Part shown: one piece after another, positions 16,784 through 24,146 of the stretch
Layout of the letters: every line of letters begins with the position of its first letter
How positions within the stretch are numbered: the first letter of the stretch is position 1
NCBI GenBank assembly: GCA_910578035.1
Contig: CAJTOB010000029.1
Span: 1 to 38,585 of the forward strand
Source: an uncultured Muribaculaceae bacterium
GTDB lineage: Bacteria; Bacteroidota; Bacteroidia; Bacteroidales; Muribaculaceae
Length of the DNA: 38,585 nucleotides
Reading direction: 5' to 3'
Position numbers and translations under genes: made by a program
The notes under the pieces: model-generated
Databases searched by the model: none
What the model was told of the DNA's origin: nothing
What the model saw: only the letters and a program-made list of their open reading frames with translations

Positions 16784-18559
16784 ATGAAAAAATTTCTACT
16801 CAGTTTCTGTGCGGCTGCGACCCTCGTTGCCTCCGCCGGCACCACGCCGGGCCTTGAATACTCGTGGGGCAGTCTCATAGACGGCCCCACAAGTGCCGGC
16901 GACCAGTCGACCGACATAGCCATCGGCAAAAAGGGCGGCATCTATTGGTTCGGCACCTATGGCAGCAACGACGCCAACGGTCTCGACATAAACTACGACG
17001 GTGAATTTCTCTTCACAGGCGCCTCATATTCCGGCACTTCCCAGAATGCCAACTTCACCCTGCTCAAAACCGACGCCGACGGCCTCAAGCAATGGGCTGT
17101 CTACAGCAACAGCGGCGATTTCGCTTCGTCGCAGGGCGGCTGCGCGGCTACCTCCGACGGCGGCGTGGTAATAGTCAGCAAGGTACGCCATACCGACGGT
17201 TTTACCGACCGCAACATAGCGCTTATCGATGCCACCGGCAAGCAGACCGCTGTCGAATGGACATGCGAGCGCCGCTACTACCGCATGATGGCTACCAAAG
17301 TATCGGCCGAAGGCGCCGTCGTGTGGAACCGCATGATAGACTTCTCTACCGAGCCCGGACCCGGCGCCTCGGGCAACTATGCATCGTTCTGGGCAGATGT
17401 CTTCAATGTGAAAAAGATTACAGTCGACGACAACGACAACATCTATATCGCGCTAAATTTCCGCAACCCGGTGAGCGTGCCCAAGGCCGACGGCTCATAC
17501 GAGACCATCGTTCCCTCTGAATCAAGCGCTCTTACCAACTGGACCGGCGACCCGCAGTCGACTCTTGGCGATTTCCTTATCCTCGGACTCGACAACAGCG
17601 GCTACTACCGCAACAAGCTCTCTTTCGAAGGCACGGCCAACTGCACATACTGCGACAATTTAGAGTTTGCCGATGGTAAAATCTATGCTCAGGGCTACGC
17701 CATGGGCGACGGCTCTACTCTCAAGGCCGGCAGTCACAGCTTCACCCCCACATCAGACGGCGCATACAACCCCTTGTTGCTGCGCGCGTCTACCGACCTC
17801 AGTGTCGACTGGGTCAAATGCTTTATCGGCGAGAAGGTTGGCGGCAAACACGGCTTCCAGAACACAGGCATCACCGTTACAGGAAACACCCTGTGGCTCT
17901 GCGGACAGTACAACCTCAAGATTACCGACCCCACCGACCCCTCGAAGAGCGTGACAGCCACACAGGGCACTCTCCGCGAAGGTTTCATTCTTAAACTCGA
18001 TGCCACAGACGGCTCTTGGATTGCAGCCCGCAACAGCCGCGACGACGATTGGAACGAACCCACAGCCATGGCCAAGACAGGCCTCACCGGCTACTTCAAG
18101 GTGCTCCAGAACGCCGAGAAACCCGAGCATATATATGTGTTCGGATATGTTATGAACGCTGCCGTAGGCGTGTTCCTGCGCCAATACGACGCCACTACTC
18201 TCGAAGGAAATCTTGATGAAGGCCAGAACAATATGGTGACACAGGGCGGAGCGCCTTCGTGCCAGAGCATAGCCTACGACCCCGAAAGCGCGTCGGCATA
18301 TTTCACAGTGCGAGGCAACAAAGCCTTCAAGCCCATGAACGCCGACGAGACCGCCGCACCTACCTCCTGGGGCATTCTCGCCACTCGCTTCAAGCTTCCT
18401 GCCGAAATGAAAACCACCGGCATCGACGCCATCACAGGTATAGCCGACGAAGACGCGCCCGTTGAATACTACAATCTTCAGGGCATGCGCGTAGAAAACC
18501 CCGCCAACGGCATCTTTATCCGCCGCCAGGGTAGCAAGGTAAGTAAAATAGCTCTATAG
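16784..18559 (+). CDS. Secreted beta-propeller-like protein with C-terminal T9SS-type tail
   Basis: The 591-residue product has a clear signal peptide (about residues 1-18) and a body of repeated beta-rich segments of the kind seen in propellers (FTLLKTDADGLKQWAVYSN, ITVDDNDNIYIALNF, GFILKLDATDGSWIAAR). It ends in a short domain, about residues 553-591, containing VEYYNLQGMRV and GIFIRRQGSKVSKIAL. That tail follows the NLxGxxV ... GIYI ... GxKVxK pattern of type A type IX secretion signals and is very common in Muribaculaceae and Prevotella exoproteins. Such tails direct export through T9SS and cleavage or anchoring at the surface. No enzymatic motif is recognised. Divergence from the TonB operon with a mirrored promoter suggests co-expression. 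Confidence 0.75.
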   Translation: MKKFLLSFCAAATLVASAGTTPGLEYSWGSLIDGPTSAGDQSTDIAIGKKGGIYWFGTYGSNDANGLDINYDGEFLFTGASYSGTSQNANFTLLKTDADGLKQWAVYSNSGDFASSQGGCAATSDGGVVIVSKVRHTDGFTDRNIALIDATGKQTAVEWTCERRYYRMMATKVSAEGAVVWNRMIDFSTEPGPGASGNYASFWADVFNVKKITVDDNDNIYIALNFRNPVSVPKADGSYETIVPSESSALTNWTGDPQSTLGDFLILGLDNSGYYRNKLSFEGTANCTYCDNLEFADGKIYAQGYAMGDGSTLKAGSHSFTPTSDGAYNPLLLRASTDLSVDWVKCFIGEKVGGKHGFQNTGITVTGNTLWLCGQYNLKITDPTDPSKSVTATQGTLREGFILKLDATDGSWIAARNSRDDDWNEPTAMAKTGLTGYFKVLQNAEKPEHIYVFGYVMNAAVGVFLRQYDATTLEGNLDEGQNNMVTQGGAPSCQSIAYDPESASAYFTVRGNKAFKPMNADETAAPTSWGILATRFKLPAEMKTTGIDAITGIADEDAPVEYYNLQGMRVENPANGIFIRRQGSKVSKIAL

Positions 18560-18583
18560 TTTTTTCTGGAAAAAAGATTGGTT

Positions 18584-18616
18584 ACCGCCGGAGGCCGCTG
18601 CGTCTCCGGCGGTTTT
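18584..18616 (+). terminator. Rho-independent terminator
   Basis: A GC-rich 10-bp stem ACCGCCGGAG (18584-18593) pairs with CTCCGGCGGT (18604-18613), with loop GCCGCTGCGT, and is followed by TTT. It lies just after the secreted-protein gene and before the promoter of the GH106 gene. Confidence 0.85.
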
Positions 18617-18680
18617 GCTGTTGCAGGGTGTCTCCATCTGCGACATTCTTGTCTGTTTCCGTGTTTCTGCCGCCGGCGTC

Positions 18681-18711
18681 TTTGGCTTGTTTGCCGTTTT
18701 CACTAAATTTG
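18681..18711 (+). promoter_or_regulatory. Promoter of the GH106-like gene
   Basis: TTTG (18681-18684), a 19-base spacer and TAAATTTG (18704-18711) match the Bacteroidetes consensus at every fixed position. Because this promoter lies downstream of the first possible start at 18615, it supports the ATG at 18729 as the true start. Confidence 0.8.
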
Positions 18712-18728
18712 TGCAAATACCATTTGCT

Positions 18729-21700
18729 ATGAGCTTTACCCGAAACCTTATTTCTGCCGTTGTTTTTGCAGGAGCCGCCTTGCAGGCTATGGCCGTAGAC
18801 CATGAATGTTTTCAGAATCCTCCCCGAAACCACTATCCCGAGACCTGGTTTCACTTCATATCGCGCAATGTATCGAAAGAAGGCATCACTGCCGACCTCG
18901 AGGCCATCGCCGGCGCCGGTTTTTCGGGCGTGCAGTTTTTTCACGGCCATTTCACCGACGATGTGTGGCCCGAAGTGACAAATCCTATAAGATGTCTCGA
19001 CCCCAACTGGGAAGACGCCGTGCACCATATCGCCGCCGAGTGCCGCCGCCTCGGCCTGCGATTCACCATGCAGAACTGCCCCGGCTGGGCCATGGCCGGC
19101 GGACCGTGGATTAAGCCCGAAAACGCCATGCGCCATGTTGTGATGAGCCGCACCGACCTCTGCGACGACGGCTCAGCCAAAGGCATAGACCTGCCTCTGC
19201 CACAGCCCTCAAATGAAGCCTGGCGCGACTACCGCGACATCGCAGTGCTCGCTTTTCCGACACCCGAAGGAGGCGCCCTGCCCTCGTTTACAATCACAGA
19301 CACAAACCGCCCCGACGCACCCTGGGAGCGCTGGCTCAGAGGCGAGCATGCCGGCTTCAGCTTCGCTCCGGGCACACAGAGGGTCGAAATCGAATTCGAC
19401 GAGCCTGTGACACTGCGTTCGGTAGGGCTTCCGGGCATAGAGTCGTTCAACCACGGCTGGTGCTACGAGCCGGGCATAGACCTCCGCATCGATGCCGACG
19501 GCAAAACCGTGCTCGACATGGCTGTGCCGCAGAGCGCATGGCAGGAAGAGGTGCCTTCAACCTTCGCTCTCGACGAATGCAAATCTAAAAAGTACTGCAT
19601 CGAAATCACCAACCGCCACGACATGCGCCTCGACCGCCTCACCGTGTCGACCGAAGCCCGCAAGAACAACTGGGAGACCGAGGCCGGGCGGGTGCTCCGC
19701 GCAATCGAGCGCTCTGCCGCGCTACCCGCGCAGTCGGCCTCGGCCTTTATCGACGGCTCGCGCATTATCGACATATCAGACCGCATGGACGCCTCCGGGC
19801 GCCTCGACTGGACGGTGCCCGAAGGCTCGTGGACAGTGCTCCGCATAGGCAATGTCAACACCGGCCGACGCAACGGCCCCGCACCGGCAGAAGGCACCGG
19901 CTGGGAGTGCGACAAGCTTTCTACCCAAGCCTCTAAAATTCATTTCGACAATTATATAGGACGCCTCTCAGGCGCCGGAGGGCCCGTCGGTGGCGGCCTC
20001 CTCGGCGGCATGCTCATGGACAGCTGGGAATGCGGCACACAGACCTGGACGCCCGATATGGAGAGCGCTTTTTCATCTGCCACCGGATATGGCCTGCGCA
20101 AATGGCTGCCGGCGCTCTTCGGATATGTAATCGACGGCCACGAGACCACAACACGATTCCTGCGCGATTGGCGCCGCACCATCGACGGCCTCATCGGCGA
20201 CCGATTCTACGGCAACATGGCCACTCTCGCCCACGAACGGGGCCTCACCGTCGCCTACGAGACGTCCATCGGCGACGTCGTGCCAGGCGACCCCCTGCGC
20301 TACTTCAAATATGCCGACGTGCCCATGTGCGAGTTCTGGCAGCCGATGGGCGACAGCTATGTCGGCTCCATAAATTTCAAACCGATAAAACCGACGGCCT
20401 CCGCGGCGCGAATCTACGGCAAGCCGCGTGTGGCGGCCGAAGCCTTCACTTCGTTCGAGCACACCTGGGATGAAAATCTTGCCATGCTCAAGGCCGTGGC
20501 CGACGCCAACATGGCCGAAGGCGTGACACACCTCGTGTTCCATACCTACACCCACAACCCTCAGGTTGGCTTCCTGCCGCCCGGCACATCGTTCGGAGGC
20601 CGCGGCATAGGCTCGCCATTCCTCCGCGGGCAGACATGGTGGCCTCACATGCACTCGTTTACCGACTACCTCGCCCGCTGCAGCTATATGTTCGAGACCG
20701 GCCGCCCCGTCTCAGACGTGCTCTGGTATCTCGGCGACGAAATGGACCACAAACCCGACCAGAACGCGCCTTTCCCCGACGGATTCAGATATGACTACTG
20801 CAACCCCGATGTGCTCATAAACCGTCTGACAGTCTCCGACGGCAATATAATGACCCCTGAAGGCATCAGCTACCGCATGCTGTGGATTCCCGAAAACCGC
20901 CGCATGCTGCCCGAGACTGTCGAGGCCCTGCACCGCCTGGTAAAAGCCGGTGCCACAGTGGTAGGAAATGCACCGGGCGGGCTCGCTACGCTCGGGGCCG
21001 ACGAAAAAGCCTTCGCCAAAGCCGTGAAAAAACTCTGGAACGGTAAAACGGGCGTGCGCAAAGTCGGCAAAGGCCGCGTGATTTCCGGCATGAGCCTCGA
21101 CGAAGCCATTGCCGCACTCGGCATTGCCCCCGACCTGCTGGCGGGCGAAGCAATGTGGTCGCACTTCCGCGACGGCGCTGCCGACTGGTATTTCGTGGCC
21201 TCGCCCAAGGGCAAGGCGCTCTCGCGCACCCTCGACTTCGGCTGCGGAGGCTATCCGCAGCTCTGGAATCCTGTCGACGGAAGCATGAAAACACTCGCAT
21301 ATGAGCGCCGCGGCAACCGCACATTCGTGCCTGTCGAACTGCCGGCGGGAGGCTCCTGCTTTATCATGTTTACCGACAATGAGCTGCCCCTCGCGCCCGC
21401 ACACAAGGCCAAGACGGCCCTCGCCCTCGACAAGTGGACCCTCTCCTTCCCCTCCGGCTGGGGCACTGACAAGGCTCTCGAAATAGCCGCACTGAAGCCT
21501 TGGTGCGAGCTCGACGGCCTTTCCGACGAGGCAAAAGCTTTCTCGGGCACAGCTACATACACCACCACCTTCGACATCGACAGCACCGGCGCCGGCTACA
21601 CTCTCGACCTCGGCGAAGTAGCCCACATTGCCGAAGTGAGCCTAAACGGCAAAACCCTCGGCACCCTCTGGTGCAAACCCTACTCATTAGACATCGGCGC

Positions 21701-21890
21701 CCATCTGCGCAAGGGGCGCAACGAACTCACCGTCAAAGTCACCGGCACATGGTTCAACCGTCTTGTCTACGACGCAGCCCTCCCCGCCGCCGAGCGCAAG
21801 ACCTGGGCCATTCGCCTCCCCTCGCCTGCCGAAAAACTCCGCCCCTCGGGCCTCCTCGGCCCTGTCACCATCACCAAGAAAGGCCTCTGA
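18729..21890 (+). CDS. Glycoside hydrolase family 106-like, alpha-L-rhamnosidase
   Basis: The 1053-residue protein has a signal peptide (MSFTRNLISAVVFAGAALQAMA) and the GH106 opening NPPRNHYPETWFHF followed by GFSGVQFFHG and NCPGWAMAGGPWI, diagnostic of Bacteroidetes alpha-L-rhamnosidases. The catalytic TIM-barrel region spans about residues 35-640, and a jelly-roll-like C-terminal domain ends with VSLNGKTLGTLWCKPYSLDI and KVTGTWFNRLVYD. Characterised members release rhamnose from pectin such as rhamnogalacturonan II, or from flavonoids. No polysaccharide utilisation locus surrounds it, so the natural substrate is unclear. I chose ATG 18729 from the promoter and signal peptide; a reading extended to 18615 would put a poor leader before the signal. 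Confidence 0.87.
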   Translation: MSFTRNLISAVVFAGAALQAMAVDHECFQNPPRNHYPETWFHFISRNVSKEGITADLEAIAGAGFSGVQFFHGHFTDDVWPEVTNPIRCLDPNWEDAVHHIAAECRRLGLRFTMQNCPGWAMAGGPWIKPENAMRHVVMSRTDLCDDGSAKGIDLPLPQPSNEAWRDYRDIAVLAFPTPEGGALPSFTITDTNRPDAPWERWLRGEHAGFSFAPGTQRVEIEFDEPVTLRSVGLPGIESFNHGWCYEPGIDLRIDADGKTVLDMAVPQSAWQEEVPSTFALDECKSKKYCIEITNRHDMRLDRLTVSTEARKNNWETEAGRVLRAIERSAALPAQSASAFIDGSRIIDISDRMDASGRLDWTVPEGSWTVLRIGNVNTGRRNGPAPAEGTGWECDKLSTQASKIHFDNYIGRLSGAGGPVGGGLLGGMLMDSWECGTQTWTPDMESAFSSATGYGLRKWLPALFGYVIDGHETTTRFLRDWRRTIDGLIGDRFYGNMATLAHERGLTVAYETSIGDVVPGDPLRYFKYADVPMCEFWQPMGDSYVGSINFKPIKPTASAARIYGKPRVAAEAFTSFEHTWDENLAMLKAVADANMAEGVTHLVFHTYTHNPQVGFLPPGTSFGGRGIGSPFLRGQTWWPHMHSFTDYLARCSYMFETGRPVSDVLWYLGDEMDHKPDQNAPFPDGFRYDYCNPDVLINRLTVSDGNIMTPEGISYRMLWIPENRRMLPETVEALHRLVKAGATVVGNAPGGLATLGADEKAFAKAVKKLWNGKTGVRKVGKGRVISGMSLDEAIAALGIAPDLLAGEAMWSHFRDGAADWYFVASPKGKALSRTLDFGCGGYPQLWNPVDGSMKTLAYERRGNRTFVPVELPAGGSCFIMFTDNELPLAPAHKAKTALALDKWTLSFPSGWGTDKALEIAALKPWCELDGLSDEAKAFSGTATYTTTFDIDSTGAGYTLDLGEVAHIAEVSLNGKTLGTLWCKPYSLDIGAHLRKGRNELTVKVTGTWFNRLVYDAALPAAERKTWAIRLPSPAEKLRPSGLLGPVTITKKGL

Positions 21891-21910
21891 AAAAAATTCT
21901 GCTGAAAGAA

Positions 21911-21942
21911 TTTGGAAACTAAAATAATAGTTCTTACATTTG
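21911..21942 (+). promoter_or_regulatory. Promoter of the blaI-like/M56 operon
   Basis: TTTG (21911-21914), a 20-base spacer and TACATTTG (21935-21942) form a near-ideal Bacteroidetes promoter. The inverted repeat at 21916-21966 encloses its -7 box. Confidence 0.8.
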
Positions 21943-21966
21943 CCGTGTGAACTATTATTTTAGTTT
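21916..21966. promoter_or_regulatory. Perfect 18-bp inverted repeat, putative BlaI-type operator
   Basis: AAACTAAAATAATAGTTC (21916-21933) is exactly repeated in inverted orientation at 21949-21966, with a 15-base centre that contains most of the -7 box. Each arm also carries an inner dyad ACTA-N6-TAGT. The repeat ends four bases before the repressor ATG, so bound repressor would block both promoter entry and early elongation. Two dimer sites, one per arm, fit the winged-helix BlaI/MecI mode of binding. Autoregulation is inference from position. Confidence 0.75.
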
Positions 21967-21970
21967 TGTT

Positions 21971-22354
21971 ATGAAAAAGGAAAAGCCCAAGAAACTCACC
22001 GAAAAAGAAGCCGAGGTAATGCAGAACCTCTGGAGCAAGGGCCCGCAGACTATTCGCGAACTTCTTGCCACCTACCCAGACCCAAAACCGCACTTCAACA
22101 CCATAGCTACCATCGTGCGCATACTAGTAGACAAGGGCTATGTAGAGCACGTAGGCGAGCGCAACGGCGCATACACCTATGGCGCGACAGTAGACAGCAG
22201 CGATTTCTGCGGCCGCTCTCTGGCTCAGCTTGTGAAAAACTACTTCAACAACAGCTACCGCTCGGTGGTATCGGCTCTCGTTGAAGACGAAAAAATTTCA
22301 GTCGACGAACTGCGCGAAATCATCGATATGGTAGAGCGCAACAGCAAAAAATAA
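21971..22354 (+). CDS. BlaI/MecI/CopY-family transcriptional repressor
   Basis: The 127-residue protein has a winged-helix domain (about residues 5-75): KLTEKEAEVMQNLW, TIRELLATYPDPKPHFNTIATIVRILVDKGYVEH and a wing GERNGAYTYGA. A C-terminal helical dimerisation segment follows. Family members repress target genes until a partner M56 membrane protease triggers their cleavage. The start ATG 21971 is preferred to an upstream GTG at 21947, which lies in the operator. The M56 gene follows after six bases. Family is clear; in Bacteroidetes such pairs are widespread and usually not linked to beta-lactam resistance, so I avoid the names blaI or mecI. Confidence 0.92.
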   Translation: MKKEKPKKLTEKEAEVMQNLWSKGPQTIRELLATYPDPKPHFNTIATIVRILVDKGYVEHVGERNGAYTYGATVDSSDFCGRSLAQLVKNYFNNSYRSVVSALVEDEKISVDELREIIDMVERNSKK

Positions 22355-22360
22355 GCGCCT

Positions 22361-23896
22361 ATGGGAGCTCTCCTTGCATATACTGTATATACAGGCATCT
22401 TTCTGGTGGCCGGCTATCTGCTCTATAAGCTCGTAATGGCAGGCGAGAAGCAGATGTCGCTCAACCGCGCAATGCTATTGGGCATCTACGTGCTCGCTTT
22501 CTCGGCGTGGCCTCTGAGCCGTATCCAGTGGCACTCCGCAGCGCAGGGCGCAGGAGCCGACTTTGATTTCCTCCTGTTGCCGGGCGGAATAGCCGATGAC
22601 AGCGCCGGGCAGCCACTCTGGCCGCTTGTGCTTGCGTGGGTCTACCTGGCAGGGCTTGTCGCGACGGCTGTATTTACCGCCATAACCGCTTTCAGGCTCA
22701 TAAAGATTGTGCGCTCGGGCGAATCTGTCGAGCGCGAGGGCTACACGCTCGTGCTGCTGCCCGAGGGCAGGGTCGCTCCTTTCAGCTGGGGCAAATATGT
22801 GGTTATGAGCAAGGACGACTATGAATCGGCCGGCGACACCGTGACAGCCCACGAACTGGCACACATACACTGCCGCCACTGCCTCGACCTGCTCGCCGCC
22901 CAGGCTGTATGTATACTGCTGTGGTACAACCCCGCCGCATGGCTCATGCGCGAAGAGCTCAAGACCGTTCACGAATATCAGGCCGACGCCTCCGTGCTGG
23001 CCTCGGGCATAGACCCGCGCACATACCAGATGCTATTGATAAAAAAGGCTGTAGGCACTCGTTTCCAGTCGCTTGCCAACAGCCTTAATCACAGTAAACT
23101 TAAAAAACGTATTACGATGATGTACAAAGAAAAGAACAGCGGACTCCGCCGCCTCCGCGGCCTTGTCCTGGCACTGGCGCCCGTGGCCGCCATTGCAGTG
23201 GTAAACATTCCCGCCGTAGCGGGCTGTCTCGACGGCATGCGTGCCGCCTCGCTCGAAACTGCCGACGAACCCGTCAAGGTCATAGCAGTCGGAACACAGC
23301 GCAAAGATACACAAAATATTTCGGAAAATAAGCCCGATATACTGGCCCAGTACCCAGGCGGCGAAGCCGAAATGTTCAGATATCTCGCCACTAACATCAA
23401 ATATCCCGAAGCTGCCATGAATGCCGACCATGAGGGCCGCTCGGTGGTGCAGTTCACTGTCAAGCCCGACGGTTCGCTATCAGATTTCGAAATCATACAT
23501 AGCTCTTATCCCGAACTCGATGCCGAGGCAATCCGCGTTATCTCCACCATGCCCGCATGGACTCCCGCACAGGTCGACGGCAAGCCCGTTGCCTCAATCT
23601 ACTCTCTCCCTGTGCAGTTCAAACTCACCGGCGGCAAGGCTGCCAAGCCCAAGAAGAGCGACAAGGCATTCGATGAAGTTGTCGTGGTCGGATACGGCCG
23701 TGGCGCCGACAACTCCAAGACAATAGAACTGCGGAATGCCGACCTCACAGGCCCCGACGCCCCTGCCATCACCGTCGACGGCAAAAAGGTAAACACCTTC
23801 GACGGCATCAAACCCGAGGCAATCGAGTCGATAAGCGTATTCAAGGACAAACCCGAATATCCCAATGGCTTGATTGAAATCACTCTGAAAAAGTGA
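22361..23896 (+). CDS. M56 (BlaR1-like) sensor metalloprotease with TonB-C and plug-like C-terminus
   Basis: The 511-residue membrane protein has N-terminal transmembrane helices (about residues 5-25, 35-50 and 87-112). A zinc protease domain follows with HELAH (164-168, catalytic E165) and the downstream HEYQAD (E205 as third ligand), then a further membrane helix near 267-285. In place of a penicillin-binding sensor domain it carries a TonB C-terminal domain (about 330-425, YPGGEAEMFRYLATNIKYPEAA) and then a short segment like a TonB-receptor plug (VVVVGYGRG near 449-457, ESISVFKDKPEYPNGLIEITLK at the end). M56 proteins cleave BlaI-type repressors on signal. Here the periplasmic TonB-C/plug module is presumably the sensor or outer-membrane contact; that is inference. 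Confidence 0.9.
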   Translation: MGALLAYTVYTGIFLVAGYLLYKLVMAGEKQMSLNRAMLLGIYVLAFSAWPLSRIQWHSAAQGAGADFDFLLLPGGIADDSAGQPLWPLVLAWVYLAGLVATAVFTAITAFRLIKIVRSGESVEREGYTLVLLPEGRVAPFSWGKYVVMSKDDYESAGDTVTAHELAHIHCRHCLDLLAAQAVCILLWYNPAAWLMREELKTVHEYQADASVLASGIDPRTYQMLLIKKAVGTRFQSLANSLNHSKLKKRITMMYKEKNSGLRRLRGLVLALAPVAAIAVVNIPAVAGCLDGMRAASLETADEPVKVIAVGTQRKDTQNISENKPDILAQYPGGEAEMFRYLATNIKYPEAAMNADHEGRSVVQFTVKPDGSLSDFEIIHSSYPELDAEAIRVISTMPAWTPAQVDGKPVASIYSLPVQFKLTGGKAAKPKKSDKAFDEVVVVGYGRGADNSKTIELRNADLTGPDAPAITVDGKKVNTFDGIKPEAIESISVFKDKPEYPNGLIEITLKK

Positions 23897-23922
23897 TTTC
23901 GAGTTTATTAAGTAATAAGTCG

Positions 23923-23967
23923 AAAGAGTTAAGATAATAGCTCAAGGCGCCATTATCTTAACTTTTT
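23923..23967. terminator. Palindromic terminator, second copy of the 8176-8224 core
   Basis: The arm AAAGAGTTAAGATAAT (23923-23938) pairs with ATTATCTTAACTTTTT (23952-23967), one position being a G-U wobble, around a 13-base loop. The left arm is identical to 8178-8193 while the loops differ, so the stem behaves as a dispersed element reused as a terminator. Confidence 0.75.
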
Positions 23968-23979
23968 CAACTTTTAACC

Positions 23980-24066
23980 CTATAAACCCGCCATCAAACG
24001 CTTTTTACTCCTATAAACCCGCCATCAAACGCTTTTTTCACTCCTCAAACCCGGCATCAAACGAAT
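23980..24066 (+). repeat. Tandem direct repeat, about 31-33 bp, 2.7 copies
   Basis: Copies begin at 23980, 24011 and 24044. The first two share CTATAAACCCGCCATCAAAC and continue GCTTTTT; the third is shortened and diverged but keeps CAAACCC-GCATCAAACG. The first interval, 31 bp, is about three helical turns. The array abuts the -7 box at 24075-24082 and covers the region where a -33 element should be. Confidence 0.8.
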
Positions 24067-24074
24067 AAAATACT

Positions 24075-24082
24075 TATCTTTG
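24075..24082 (+). promoter_or_regulatory. -7 box of the thioredoxin lipoprotein gene
   Basis: TATCTTTG fits TAnnTTTG. No TTTG is found 19-21 bases upstream; that space is occupied by the third direct repeat, so an activator bound to the repeats may replace the -33 contact. Confidence 0.55.
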
Positions 24083-24146
24083 CGGATATTACATTAACCT
24101 TTAATCCTTTTGCCTTGCCGATATCAAGGTAAATTTCCAGACAATT

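Noticed and set aside
18615..18728. N-terminal extension of the GH106-like protein
   Set aside because: A consensus promoter lies inside it and a clean signal peptide starts at 18729.
6218..21890. A polysaccharide utilisation locus around GH97 and GH106
   Set aside because: There is no SusC/SusD pair; the TonB receptor belongs with DUF4876, DUF6850 and a protease, and the two glycosidases have separate transcription signals.
21947..21970. GTG start for the BlaI-type repressor
   Set aside because: It falls within the inverted repeat and adds residues not seen in the family; ATG 21971 fits the fold.
21971..23896. Beta-lactam resistance regulator pair (blaI-blaR1)
   Set aside because: No penicillin-binding sensor domain is present and no beta-lactamase gene is nearby; the pair is described by family only.
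23980..24066. CRISPR array
   Set aside because: Only three imperfect directly abutting repeats without spacers and no cas genes.
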